Source: Gemmatimonadales bacterium
Lineage (GTDB): Bacteria > Gemmatimonadota > Gemmatimonadetes > Gemmatimonadales > GWC2-71-9
DNA: 23,082 bases
Direction: 5' to 3'
NCBI GenBank assembly: GCA_013812695.1
Contig: JACCSZ010000002.1
Location: 1 to 23,082 of the forward strand
Positions 13,585 to 21,359 of this stretch are shown piece after piece. The notes beneath the pieces were generated by a model. It saw only the letters and a program-made list of their open reading frames with translations. It searched no databases and was not told the origin of the DNA. Numbering within the stretch: position 1 is the stretch's first letter; each line of letters starts with the position of its first letter. The position numbers and the translations under genes were made by a program.

Positions 13585-14353
13585 CGAGCGCGCGCAGCAG
13601 CGCCGCGAACCGCGACGGTGCGATCGTTTCCGGCCGCAGATCCGGCGCGATCCCGGCGGTTGCCAGTGCCGCGGCGACGCGCGCCGACTCCCAGCCGGTC
13701 AGCTCGCGCAGCCCGCGCGCCAGTTGCTTGCGCCGGAAGCCGAACAGGCCGACCACGAGGCGCCGAAAGCCCCACTGCTCCGCCGCCATCACCAGCGGCT
13801 CCGCCAGCGGGACCAGCCGGAGCACCGCCGAGTCCACCTTCGGCCGCGGACGGAACGCGCCTGCGGGGATGATGAACAGCCGCTCGGCCGCCGCGACGGA
13901 CTGCACGCCCACGCTGAGCGCCCCGTAGGCCGGCTCGCCCGCCGCGGCCGTCACCCGATCGGCCACCTCCTTCTGTACCAGGAACACGATGCGCTCCGGC
14001 CGGGGCGGATCGAGCGCCTTGTCGAGCAGCGGCGACGTGATGTTGTACGGGATGTTTCCGGCCACGAGGAAGCGCGGCCCGGCGAGCGCCGGCCAATCGG
14101 CCTCGAGCGCGTCGGCCTCGATGATGGAGGCGTTCGGGAACCGGGCGCGGAGCGACGGCACCAGCTCGGGATCCTTCTCGATGGCCACCAGCCGCCCCGC
14201 CCGCTCCGCGAGCGCCGCGGTGAGCGCCCCGGGCCCCGGCCCGATCTCCAGCACCGTATCCGCCGGCCCCGCGCCGAGCGCGTCGGCGATCCGCGCGAGC
14301 AGGCGAGGATCGGTGAGAAAGTGTTGGCCCAGGCGCCGCTTGGCCCGGGGCAT
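13559..14353 (-). CDS. rsmA: 16S rRNA dimethyladenosine transferase RsmA/KsgA
   Basis: Dimethylates A1518 and A1519 of 16S rRNA late in 30S assembly, using S-adenosylmethionine. The 264-residue product shows LGQHFLTD at the N-terminus, SAM motif I LEIGPGPGALT (35-45), the acidic residue of IEKD (about 58-61), motif IV NIPYNITSPLL (100-110) and the C-terminal FRPRPKVDSAVL and FGFRRKQLARGL helices. Length is typical. The ATG at 14353 follows the phosphatase stop with no intervening base (TGAATG), so it is probably read by termination-reinitiation. Its last codons contain the rex promoter. Confidence 0.97.
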   Translation of the reverse strand: MPRAKRRLGQHFLTDPRLLARIADALGAGPADTVLEIGPGPGALTAALAERAGRLVAIEKDPELVPSLRARFPNASIIEADALEADWPALAGPRFLVAGNIPYNITSPLLDKALDPPRPERIVFLVQKEVADRVTAAAGEPAYGALSVGVQSVAAAERLFIIPAGAFRPRPKVDSAVLRLVPLAEPLVMAAEQWGFRRLVVGLFGFRRKQLARGLRELTGWESARVAAALATAGIAPDLRPETIAPSRFAALLRALVDEGWTPR

Positions 14354-15916
14354 TCAGATCCGGAGAACGAGCAGCGTCCGGTCGTCGATCGGTTGCGACC
14401 CGAACCCTTCGGCCTCCGCCATCACCGCGGCGACGATCGCCTCGGGCCGCTCGGTGCGCCGCTCGCAGACCGTCGCCAGCAGCCGCTGTTCGCCGAACGG
14501 CTCGCCGGCCGCGTTCCGCGCGTCCACCAGACCGTCGGTCCAGAGGACCAGCAGGTCGTGGTCGATCGACCAGGGCACCTGGCGCCGCTGGATGCTGCCC
14601 GGCGTCGCCAGTCCCAACGGCGGCGCGGTGGCCTCGAGCCGCTCGGGATCGCCGAACCGCGGGACCCGGAACGCGTACGGATGACCGGCGTTGGCGTAAG
14701 AGAGCCGGCCGGCCAGCGGATCGAGCACGCCGTAGAACACGCTGAAGTACATGTCGGTCGTGGTGAGCTCGGTCGACAGGCTGTCGAGCAACGCGGCGAG
14801 CGTCTCGTCGGGCGTGACCGACGCCGCGGCGTGAATGCCGGCCGCCGACATCACGAGCGCCATCACCAGCGCCGCCGAGAAGCCGTGCGACGCCACGTCG
14901 CCGAGCATCACGCCCACTTGACCGCGGCCGAGCCGACTGAAGGTGTAGAAATCGCCGCCGACCGAGTCGGCGGGGTAGCATCGCGCGGCCACCTCCGCAT
15001 CGCCCTGCAGAACCGCGGGCGACGGCAGCAGCTTGAGCTGCAGATCGTGCGCCAGCTCGAGCTCGTGGCGGAGCCGCTGCTGCCGCCGGTCGCGCTCGAC
15101 CAGCCGCGAGTTCTCCACCGCGGCACCGATCTGGTTGGCCACGGCGGTCACGAGCTTGCGATCGCTCAGGGTGAAGCGGTCGCCGCCGAGCCGGTCGGTG
15201 AGGTTGATGACGCCCACGCAGCGGACCGGCGAGCCGGGCACGCCATAGCAGATCGGGACGCTCAGAAAGGCCTGTCCCCGGTAGCCGCGCGGCTCGCCGC
15301 AGTCGGTGGAGACCAGCTCGGGCGTCGACGGATCGAAGGCTACGACGCGGCGCTCCCGGTACACTCGCGCGGCCACCGAGCGCTCGTCGTCGACCCGGAC
15401 CGGGCCGAGGCCATCGAGCTGGAAGCCGCGGGTGGCCACGGTCCGGAGCACGCCCGCCGAATCGTCGAAGACCATGATCGAGGCCCGCCGCGCGCCGACC
15501 ACCGTGCTCACCTCGCGGGCGATCGTCTGCGTAGCTTCGTCGAGCTGCACCGTCTGGCCGAGGATCTCGCTGATGGCGTAGAGGAGATCGATCTCCTGGT
15601 ACCGGCTGCTCAGCTCTTCCGCCAGGTACGCGCCCTGGCGCTCGGCGTCGAGCAAGGCGCCGACCAGCGGAATGATCCGGGCCGCGGCCGCGGCCAGCTC
15701 GCCCTCCGGCAGGCCAGCCATCTCGAGCCAGAACCCTTCGACGTCGCCCACGGGCTCGAGCCAGATGGTGCCGCCGTGGGCGGGGACGAGCCCTGCCTCG
15801 CGGGGGATGGCCGGCCCGCTGCCCGGATCGGGTCCCGCCGCGAGGCGGAGCGCGCGCCCGTCGAATCGCCACAGGCGTACCCGGCCCCCGACGAGCGCGC
15901 CGAGGCCGTCGACCAC
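14354..15916 (-). CDS. GAF domain-containing SpoIIE/RsbU-type PP2C phosphatase
   Basis: A serine phosphatase of the partner-switching type, expected to dephosphorylate a STAS anti-anti-sigma protein, probably the one encoded two genes upstream. The 520-residue protein has a poorly characterised N-terminus (1-95), a linker helix (YQEIDLLYAISEILGQ), a GAF sensor domain (about 125-270, ending NQIGAAVENSRLVERDR), a helical signalling linker (ELELAHDLQLKLLPSP) and a SpoIIE PP2C domain (about 305-520). Metal ligands are visible in GGDFY (Asp322), GDVASHG (Asp340), WTDGL (Asp461) and DDRTLL (Asp511/512). I choose GTG 15916, with a weak AGGGCGA upstream and 14 bp after the previous stop. Longer frames run into the ATPase gene. 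The ligand sensed by GAF is unknown. Confidence 0.9.
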   Translation of the reverse strand: MVDGLGALVGGRVRLWRFDGRALRLAAGPDPGSGPAIPREAGLVPAHGGTIWLEPVGDVEGFWLEMAGLPEGELAAAAARIIPLVGALLDAERQGAYLAEELSSRYQEIDLLYAISEILGQTVQLDEATQTIAREVSTVVGARRASIMVFDDSAGVLRTVATRGFQLDGLGPVRVDDERSVAARVYRERRVVAFDPSTPELVSTDCGEPRGYRGQAFLSVPICYGVPGSPVRCVGVINLTDRLGGDRFTLSDRKLVTAVANQIGAAVENSRLVERDRRQQRLRHELELAHDLQLKLLPSPAVLQGDAEVAARCYPADSVGGDFYTFSRLGRGQVGVMLGDVASHGFSAALVMALVMSAAGIHAAASVTPDETLAALLDSLSTELTTTDMYFSVFYGVLDPLAGRLSYANAGHPYAFRVPRFGDPERLEATAPPLGLATPGSIQRRQVPWSIDHDLLVLWTDGLVDARNAAGEPFGEQRLLATVCERRTERPEAIVAAVMAEAEGFGSQPIDDRTLLVLRI

Positions 15917-15930
15917 CAGGTCGATTCGCC

Positions 15931-16395
15931 CTACGGGCGGCGCAGTATCATGCAGATGGAGTTCCCTTGCTCGTTGAACTGGACGGCGTCGACGAGCTTC
16001 CGGATGAGATAGAGGCCGCGACCGTCGGCCTCGTCGAGACGCTCGCGTCCGACCGGCTCCGGCACGGCGTGCGGGTCGAAGCCGGGACCTTCGTCGGTCA
16101 CCTCGAGCCTGATGACCTCGGGGCCGAGCTCGGCCCGGACGTGCACCCATTTGTCCCGGGCTTCGCGGTTCCCGCGCATGATGGCGTTGCTGAGCGCTTC
16201 GGAGAGCACGACCTGGAGCCGGAACCGGGTGCGCGTGGGCGCATCGTGGCCGGCGAGGCAATGGAGGGTGACGAGCTCGACCGCTTCCTCGATGCAGGCG
16301 ACATCGCTCGGCAGACGAAGCGTCACGAGCACGCCGGCACCACTCTCGCGCGAGGCCGGCGAGCGGCGGACGCAGAGACGGAGCGGCGACGGCAT
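15931..16395 (-). CDS. RsbW-like anti-sigma / serine kinase ATP-binding protein
   Basis: A GHKL-fold ATPase of the anti-sigma factor kinase type, expected to bind a sigma factor and phosphorylate a STAS protein. The 154-residue product has the N box LSEALSNAIMRGN (Asn70), G1 TDEGPGFDP (Asp101) and G2 DGRGLYLIRKL (126-134). There is no membrane segment. The first about 22 residues (to SGAGVLVTL) are Arg/Ser-rich and outside the domain. ATG 16395 has no strong Shine-Dalgarno sequence, so an internal GTG start near residue 22-24 is possible. It lies between the STAS gene (14-bp gap) and the phosphatase gene (14-bp gap). No sigma factor gene is adjacent, so the target sigma factor, or another output, is not known. 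Confidence 0.88.
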   Translation of the reverse strand: MPSPLRLCVRRSPASRESGAGVLVTLRLPSDVACIEEAVELVTLHCLAGHDAPTRTRFRLQVVLSEALSNAIMRGNREARDKWVHVRAELGPEVIRLEVTDEGPGFDPHAVPEPVGRERLDEADGRGLYLIRKLVDAVQFNEQGNSICMILRRP

Positions 16396-16409
16396 CGCGA
16401 CCGGCCCGT

Positions 16410-16745
16410 CTAGAAGCTCGCCAGGGCCTGTTCGGGCGTCTCGGCGATCTCGAAGAGCGTGTGGAGCTTGGTCAGCTCGAACAGCGAGCGGAGATCCTCG
16501 TTGAGCCCCGACAGCCGGAGTTCGCCGCCCGCCTCCCGAATCCGCTTGGAGATCGAGACCAGCGCGCCGAGGCCCGAGGAATCGATGTAGCCAGTGCGCG
16601 AGAAGTCGATCAGGATGCGGCGGTCTTCCGCGTCGAGCGCCCGCTGGACAAGCTCCTTGAGCTCCTGGCGGTTGCCCACGATGAGCTGCCCCTCGACCTG
16701 CACGACCGCCACTCCGCTCGCGTCCCGTGTCTGGTGGAAACCCAT
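16410..16745 (-). CDS. STAS-domain anti-anti-sigma factor
   Basis: A single STAS domain protein of the SpoIIAA/RsbV type, which frees a sigma factor by binding its anti-sigma kinase when unphosphorylated. The 111-residue product reads MGFHQTRDASGVAVVQVEGQ at the start. It has the phosphorylation loop DFSRTGYIDSSGLGAL (47-62), in which Ser56 or Ser57 would be the target, and a C-terminal amphipathic helix (LFELTKLHTLFEIAETPEQALASF). The ATG at 16745 is preceded by GGAG at about 8 nt. It is first in the partner-switching run. A full-length palindromic element separates it from pta upstream. Confidence 0.93.
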   Translation of the reverse strand: MGFHQTRDASGVAVVQVEGQLIVGNRQELKELVQRALDAEDRRILIDFSRTGYIDSSGLGALVSISKRIREAGGELRLSGLNEDLRSLFELTKLHTLFEIAETPEQALASF

Positions 16746-16767
16746 CGGCGATCTCCGTGATGTCGTC

Positions 16768-16865
16768 GTCATCCTGAGCGGAGCGAAGGAGCTGGCGAAT
16801 GGTACGAGCGACGCTCGAGCTTCACTCGCATGCGTCGGAGGATCCTTCGCTTCGCTCAGGATGAC
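16768..16865. repeat. Palindromic interspersed element, copy 4 (best preserved)
   Basis: A 98-bp element with 23-nt arms at 16768-16790 and 16843-16865, matching at 22 of 23 positions and starting GTCATCCTGAGCG at both ends. The 52-bp core contains a nested inverted repeat (CGAGCGA with TCACTCG) and CATGCGTCGG. The core is clearly homologous to that of copy 3, so this is a copied element and not just a hairpin. It begins 4 bp after the pta stop codon. Confidence 0.93.
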
Positions 16866-16869
16866 GGCG

Positions 16870-17793
16870 TCACTCACACTGCAGCGCCACCATGGCGCTG
16901 ACCTCGACAATATCGTCGACCGTGGCCCCGCGCGACAAGTCGGCCATGGGCCGGGCCAGGCCCTGCAGCATCGGGCCGATCGCGGCGGCGCCGCCGAGCC
17001 GCTGGACCAGCTTGTAGGCGATGTTGCCGGCGGCCAGATCCGGAAAGACGAGCACGTTGGCCCGTCCGGCAACCGCCGACCCCGGCGCCTTTCGTTCCGA
17101 CACCTCCGGCTCGAGCGCGGCGTCCGCCTGCAGCTCTCCATCCGACACGATGTTCGGCGCCAGATCCTTGAACCGTGCCGCCGCGGCGCGCACGTGGGCG
17201 ACGTGGGCGCTCTCGGCGCTGCCTTTGGTGCTGTACGAGAGGAAGGCGACCCGGGGCGAGTCGCCGACCAGCCGGATGCGGTCACGGGCCGCCGCGAGGG
17301 CGATCTGCGCGAGCTCCTCGGCGGTCGGCGCCGGCACGACGGCGCAGTCGGTGAACGTCAGCACGGTATCGTTCGGCAGTACCATGTAGAACGCGGAGCT
17401 GACGAGCTCCACGCCAGACGCGGTACCGATGGCCCAGAGCGCGGCGCGGATGGTGTCCCGCGTGGCACAGACGGCGCCGGCCACCGCCGCATCGGCCTCG
17501 CCGAGAGCCACCAGGGCGGCGCCGAAGTTCACCGGCACGGCGGCGAGGTCGAGCGCGTGCACGCCGTCTACCACCCGGTCGGGACGCCGATCCCGCAGGA
17601 ACCGGGCGACCCGTGCCAGCCGCGGATCCTCGGCCGGCCGGCCCTCCGGGCCGCCGAGCACGATCACCTCGGCGATCCCGTCGCGCCGAAGCCGGCCGGC
17701 CGCCGCCTGCACCCGTGGGTCGTCGCCTTCACACAGCACGATCCGTTTCCGGCGCGCCGCCGCGCGCGAGAGCAGTGACTCCCGCACCGTCAT
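16870..17793 (-). CDS. pta: Phosphate acetyltransferase (short form)
   Basis: Transfers acetyl between CoA and phosphate (acetyl-CoA and acetyl-phosphate), normally paired with acetate kinase. The 307-residue product corresponds to the catalytic PTA_PTB domain without the N-terminal DRTGG/P-loop extension found in the long E. coli type. Visible signatures include RIVLCEGDDPRV, the TVLTFTDCAVVPAPTAEELA segment, FLSYSTKGSAESAHV, and the C-terminal NVLVFPDLAAGNIAYKL with IGPMLQGLARPMADLSRG. No acetate kinase gene is adjacent. ATG 17793 overlaps the coaD stop as ATGA. Both neighbours (CoaD makes a CoA precursor; Pta uses acetyl-CoA) concern CoA. The related phosphate butyryltransferase is less likely. 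Confidence 0.92.
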   Translation of the reverse strand: MTVRESLLSRAAARRKRIVLCEGDDPRVQAAAGRLRRDGIAEVIVLGGPEGRPAEDPRLARVARFLRDRRPDRVVDGVHALDLAAVPVNFGAALVALGEADAAVAGAVCATRDTIRAALWAIGTASGVELVSSAFYMVLPNDTVLTFTDCAVVPAPTAEELAQIALAAARDRIRLVGDSPRVAFLSYSTKGSAESAHVAHVRAAAARFKDLAPNIVSDGELQADAALEPEVSERKAPGSAVAGRANVLVFPDLAAGNIAYKLVQRLGGAAAIGPMLQGLARPMADLSRGATVDDIVEVSAMVALQCE

Positions 17794-18272
17794 TGCGGGT
17801 ACCGTGCGGACAGCGCGTCGGCCACCGCGGGGTGCACGAGTCCATTCACGTCGCCCCCGAACCGCGCCACTTCGCGAACGAGGCTGGAGCTGAGATAGGT
17901 GAGATCGAGCGCGGGCACCAGAAAGACCGTCTCGAGCGCCGGGTGCAGCCGGCGGTTCATCAACGCCATCTGAAATTCATACTCGAAGTCGCTCACGGCG
18001 CGAAGTCCGCGCACCACCATCGACGCGCCGACCGATTCGGCGAATTCGGCCAGCAGACCCTCGAACGCCTCGAACGACACCCGCGGCTCGTCCCCGACCG
18101 TGGCGCGCAGCATTGCCAGCCGCTCCGCCACCGGAAACAATGGCTGTTTCGATGGGTTCACGGCGACGGCCACGACGACCCGGTCAGCCAGCGCCAGGCT
18201 CCGGCGGATGAGGTCCTCGTGGCCCTTCGTCGGAGGGTCGAACGAGCCCGGATAGATCGCGATGCGTGTCAT
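17790..18272 (-). CDS. coaD: Phosphopantetheine adenylyltransferase
   Basis: Catalyses the penultimate step of CoA synthesis, 4'-phosphopantetheine plus ATP to dephospho-CoA. The 160-residue product has IYPGSFDPPTKGHEDLI with the nucleotidyltransferase (T/H)xGH motif at 15-18, VVRGLRAVSDFEYEFQMALMN for substrate binding, and the YLSSSLVREVA motif that corresponds to ISSTxVR. Length is standard. It overlaps rsmD upstream and pta downstream, each as ATGA. rsmD-coaD is a very common pair in bacteria. Confidence 0.97.
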   Translation of the reverse strand: MTRIAIYPGSFDPPTKGHEDLIRRSLALADRVVVAVAVNPSKQPLFPVAERLAMLRATVGDEPRVSFEAFEGLLAEFAESVGASMVVRGLRAVSDFEYEFQMALMNRRLHPALETVFLVPALDLTYLSSSLVREVARFGGDVNGLVHPAVADALSARYPQ

Positions 18273-18784
18273 CGGGCGTGGCAGAAGGTGAGGGCGGTGT
18301 CGCCGTAGCGCCGGGTGGTGTCGCCGTCCAGCACCTCATCGGCACGGTGCTCGACGGAAAGAATGCGCGCGAATGGGGTTCGGCGGAAGAGCGACACCAG
18401 GCGCCCCGCGTCGGCGCGACCGTACGGCGGATCGGCCAGCGCCAGGTCGAACGCCTCCCGCTGGAGCTGCTCGGCGAATCTGAGGGCGTCGCCGCGGCGG
18501 ACGGTCGTCCGGTGCCCGACGGCGAGGGCGGCGATGTTGGCCTCGAGTGCCTGGAGCGACGGCGGGCTCAGCTCGACGAACGTGGCCGACTCGGCCCCCC
18601 GCGAGAGCGCCTCGAGGCCGAGCGCGCCGCTCCCGGCGTAGAGATCGAGCACGCGGGCGCCGGGGACGCTGTCGGCGAGGATGCTCATCCAGGCCTCGCG
18701 CACGCGGTCGGCGGTGGGCCGGACCCGAGCGTCCTTCGGGACGGTGAGCCTCCGGCCGCCGAATTCGCCCGCGACGATGCGCAC
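18269..18784 (-). CDS. rsmD: 16S rRNA (guanine966-N2)-methyltransferase RsmD
   Basis: Methylates G966 of 16S rRNA in the assembled 30S subunit. The 171-residue product begins MRIVAGEFGGRRLTVPKD, contains RPTADRVREAWMSIL, SAM motif I VLDLYAGSGALGLEALSRGA and the catalytic ADPPYG motif IV, all characteristic of RsmD. The start is a GTG at 18784 with GGAGG close upstream (about 4 nt spacing). The 105-bp region between it and recJ contains a palindromic element and no evident promoter. Confidence 0.96.
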   Translation of the reverse strand: MRIVAGEFGGRRLTVPKDARVRPTADRVREAWMSILADSVPGARVLDLYAGSGALGLEALSRGAESATFVELSPPSLQALEANIAALAVGHRTTVRRGDALRFAEQLQREAFDLALADPPYGRADAGRLVSLFRRTPFARILSVEHRADEVLDGDTTRRYGDTALTFCHAR

Positions 18785-18807
18785 GAGCCCTCCGGCGGTG
18801 CGCAGCC

Positions 18808-18875
18808 CGTCACTCTGAGCGGGGCAAAGGGAGCATGGGACCGGTCATGCCCCCTTCGCTCCGCTCAGGGTGACG
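18808..18875. repeat. Palindromic interspersed element, copy 5 (short form)
   Basis: Two 30-nt arms (18808-18837 and 18846-18875) are complementary at all but about four positions, most of which allow G-U pairs, around an 8-nt loop. The arms begin CGTCACYCTGAGCGG. The element lacks the roughly 50-bp core of copies 2-4 but keeps CATG at the stem tip. It lies 14 bp after the recJ stop and before rsmD. There is no U-run, so it is not a standard terminator. Confidence 0.9.
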
Positions 18876-18889
18876 GTGGGCGCGGCGGC

Positions 18890-20614
18890 TCACGCGGGCA
18901 TATGGGGCGACAGCGCGCAGAGCCTCGCCTGCAGCGTCGAACGACCGTTCCATTCGTTCGACTCGAGCCGGAAGGCCGCATCCACCAGCCCGTCGCCGAG
19001 CCACGGCACCCGGTCCGCCCATTGAAAGCCGATGGCCGGCAGCCGCGTGCCGCCGTCGTTGAGCGTGCCCTTGAGATGGCCGTTCCCCACGCGCGAGACC
19101 CCGGCGAAGCGCGCGCCGCGCACCCCGAACACCGGACTCGCGTTTCCCGAGCCGCACGGCTCGAGGTGGCGGCACATCCGCTCGAGCTCGCGGGTGGCCT
19201 CGGGCAGTGCGATCTCGAGATCCACGCGCTGTTCCGGGCCGAGGTCGTCGGCGCCGAGCGTGTCACGGGCGATATCGCCGAAGCGCTCGCGGAACTCCTC
19301 CAGCCGGTCGCGCCGGATCGTGAGACCCGCGGCCATCTGGTGGCCGCCGTAGCGCTCGAGCAGATCGCCGCAGGACGTGAGCGCCGCGTGCAGGTCGAAG
19401 CGCGAGATGCTCCGTCCGGATCCCTTGCCCACGTCGCCGTCGAACGCGATGAGGAACGCCGGCCTCCCGTAACGCTCCACCACCCGAGAGGCGACGATGC
19501 CGACCACGCCCGGATGCCACCCGTCGCCCGCGAGCACGAAGCCGGCGTCGCGCTCGGGATCGGCCGCCTGTTCCACCTGGGCGATGGCCTCGTCGAGCAT
19601 CCGGCGGTCGAGCGACTGGCGCTCGACGTTGAGCCCTTCGAGCCGCCGCGCCAGCGCCGTGGCTTCGTCCGGATCGTCGGTCAGCAGCAGCCGGAGCCCG
19701 TCGGCCGCGTCGCCGATCCGGCCGGCCGCGTTGAGCCGCGGGCCCAGGATGTACCCCATGTGCCCGGCGCGGAGCTCGCGGCCGCCAAGCCCCGCGGCCT
19801 CGATGAGCGCGCGGAGCCCCGGCCACCGGCTCTCGCGCATCAGCCGGAGGCCGTGGCGCACCAGGATGCGATTCTCACCGACGAGGGGTACGACATCGGC
19901 CACCGTGGCGAGCGCCACCAGATCGAGCAGGTAATACGGCAGGTTCGGCGGCAGGTCGAGCGCGGGCACGAGCGCCTGGACGAGCTTGAACGCGATCCCG
20001 GTGCCCGAGAGGGCGCGGGCGCCGGAGGTATCATCGGCCCGTTGCGGATCGACGATCGCGAGGGCGGGCGGGAGCTCGGGACCGGGCAGGTGGTGATCGG
20101 TGACGACCACGCCGATCCCCGCCGCGCGAGCCGCGCGCACCGTCTCGACCGCGGTGATGCCGCAGTCGCAGGTGATCACGAGCGAGGCGCCGAGCCGCCG
20201 CGCCGCCGCGAGTCCGGCGGGCCCGAAGTCGTAGCCGTCGCGGAGCCGGTGCGGCACGAAGCCGACCACGTCGGCGCCGGCGGCCCGGAGGGCGCGGGTG
20301 AGGAGCGCGGTGGCGCACTGCCCGTCGACATCGTAGTCGCCATGGACCAGGATGGTGCCGCCGGCCCGGACGGTCGCGACCACGGCCTCCACGGCGTCCG
20401 TCATGCCGGCAAGGGCCCAGGGATCGGAGAGGTCCGCGACCGACGGGCGGAGAAACGCGCGGGCGGCGGCTTCCCCGGCATGCCCACGCTGCACGAGCAG
20501 CGCGCCGAGCGCGCCGGGCAGCCCGAGCGCCGAGGCAAGCAGGTCGACCGCGGCCGGGTCGGGCCGCGGAACGACCACCCACCGAAGCACCGGGGCCGGG
20601 AAGACGCTCACCAT
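18890..20614 (-). CDS. recJ: Single-stranded-DNA-specific exonuclease RecJ
   Basis: A 5'-3' ssDNA exonuclease acting in recombination, mismatch and base-excision repair. The 574-residue product has DHH-family motifs: HGDYDVDG (91-98), ITCDCGI (Asp150) and VVTDHH (173-175), then the GYILGPRLNAAGRIGDA segment, and the DHHA1 domain with RSISRFDLH and ERYGGHQMAAG. A C-terminal OB-like domain follows (about 460-574; PVFGVRGARFAGVSRVG). Length agrees with RecJ (about 560-580). ATG 20614 lies 25 bp after the zinc-ribbon gene and has only a weak purine-rich site upstream. Confidence 0.96.
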   Translation of the reverse strand: MVSVFPAPVLRWVVVPRPDPAAVDLLASALGLPGALGALLVQRGHAGEAAARAFLRPSVADLSDPWALAGMTDAVEAVVATVRAGGTILVHGDYDVDGQCATALLTRALRAAGADVVGFVPHRLRDGYDFGPAGLAAARRLGASLVITCDCGITAVETVRAARAAGIGVVVTDHHLPGPELPPALAIVDPQRADDTSGARALSGTGIAFKLVQALVPALDLPPNLPYYLLDLVALATVADVVPLVGENRILVRHGLRLMRESRWPGLRALIEAAGLGGRELRAGHMGYILGPRLNAAGRIGDAADGLRLLLTDDPDEATALARRLEGLNVERQSLDRRMLDEAIAQVEQAADPERDAGFVLAGDGWHPGVVGIVASRVVERYGRPAFLIAFDGDVGKGSGRSISRFDLHAALTSCGDLLERYGGHQMAAGLTIRRDRLEEFRERFGDIARDTLGADDLGPEQRVDLEIALPEATRELERMCRHLEPCGSGNASPVFGVRGARFAGVSRVGNGHLKGTLNDGGTRLPAIGFQWADRVPWLGDGLVDAAFRLESNEWNGRSTLQARLCALSPHMPA

Positions 20615-20639
20615 TGGAGCCTACCCCCTCGGCGGACGA

Positions 20640-21359
20640 TCACGCCGATCCTGCGCCGTCGGATGGGTACAGGATCGCGCCGCAGCCCTCGCACCCGTCG
20701 AGGATGGCACCGCTTCGGATCTGGCTCCGGCGATTGAGTGGGATGGAGGTATGGCAGGCGCCGCACGTGCCGCCGACCAGCGGGACGACCACGTCTTGCG
20801 CCCGGGAGCCGCGCAGCCGGTCGTAACGCGTCCGGAGCGACTTGTCGATCCGCTCCGCGGTGGTTTCGCGATCTCCCACAACCGTGGCGCGCTCGGCCTC
20901 GAGGCCGCGGCGCCGCTCGTCGAGCCTGGCCCGCTCGGGCACCTGCTCCTGATCGATGGCCGCGACCGTGGTCTCTTCCTCGGTCACTTTGGCCTCGAGC
21001 TCGGTGACCGCTTCCGCTTTTCGCACCCAGTCGGTCTCTTCCTTGGCCATCACGGACCGGGCCAGGTCCAGCTCGGCCATGAGGGTCGAGGCGTCCTTGG
21101 GATTCCGCACCGACTCGAGCCGCAGCACCCGCCGGTCCTGCAGCACGCGATAGCTCTCGACCTTGGCTTCCAGCTCGTCGCGCCGCCGCGCCCCGTCGGC
21201 CGCGGCTCGCCGCGCGGCCTCGAGGGCTTCACGCGCGCGCTGCATGGCCCGATCGAGCACCGCGAACTCGGCCTGCAGTTCCCTCAGCCGGCGGTCGACA
21301 TCCGTCACCGCCGCATCCTTGGACTGCAGGTCGAGGAGCTTGACCAGATCAGCGTGCAT
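20640..21359 (-). CDS. C4-type zinc-ribbon coiled-coil protein (COG1579/CdsZ family)
   Basis: The 239-residue product is a long antiparallel coiled coil (about 1-190, Glu/Arg/Ala-rich, with the conserved SVRNPKDASTLMAELD segment). It ends in a zinc ribbon whose Cys pairs lie in GTCGACHTSIPLN and DGCEGCGAILYP. This architecture defines the COG1579 family, recently linked in some bacteria to RNA/nucleic-acid handling and in Helicobacter (HP0958) to flagellar mRNA/RpoN control. I am not sure which role applies. Its start overlaps the dnaG stop by 11 bp, so translation is coupled, and recJ follows. Confidence 0.88.
   Translation of the reverse strand: MHADLVKLLDLQSKDAAVTDVDRRLRELQAEFAVLDRAMQRAREALEAARRAAADGARRRDELEAKVESYRVLQDRRVLRLESVRNPKDASTLMAELDLARSVMAKEETDWVRKAEAVTELEAKVTEEETTVAAIDQEQVPERARLDERRRGLEAERATVVGDRETTAERIDKSLRTRYDRLRGSRAQDVVVPLVGGTCGACHTSIPLNRRSQIRSGAILDGCEGCGAILYPSDGAGSA

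Noticed and set aside
18808..18875. Palindromic elements as ordinary intrinsic terminators
   Set aside because: The stems are strong, but no copy is followed by a run of U on the coding strand, and three copies carry a conserved core that a terminator would not need.
18266..20737. Very long plus-strand open frames (also 3272-5563, 13724-16012, 10928-12808, 566-2089, 7730-9043)
   Set aside because: They lie antisense to clearly conserved minus-strand genes and read as Arg/Ala/Pro/Gly-rich sequence. High-GC codon bias removes stops from the opposite frames. None shows a recognisable domain.
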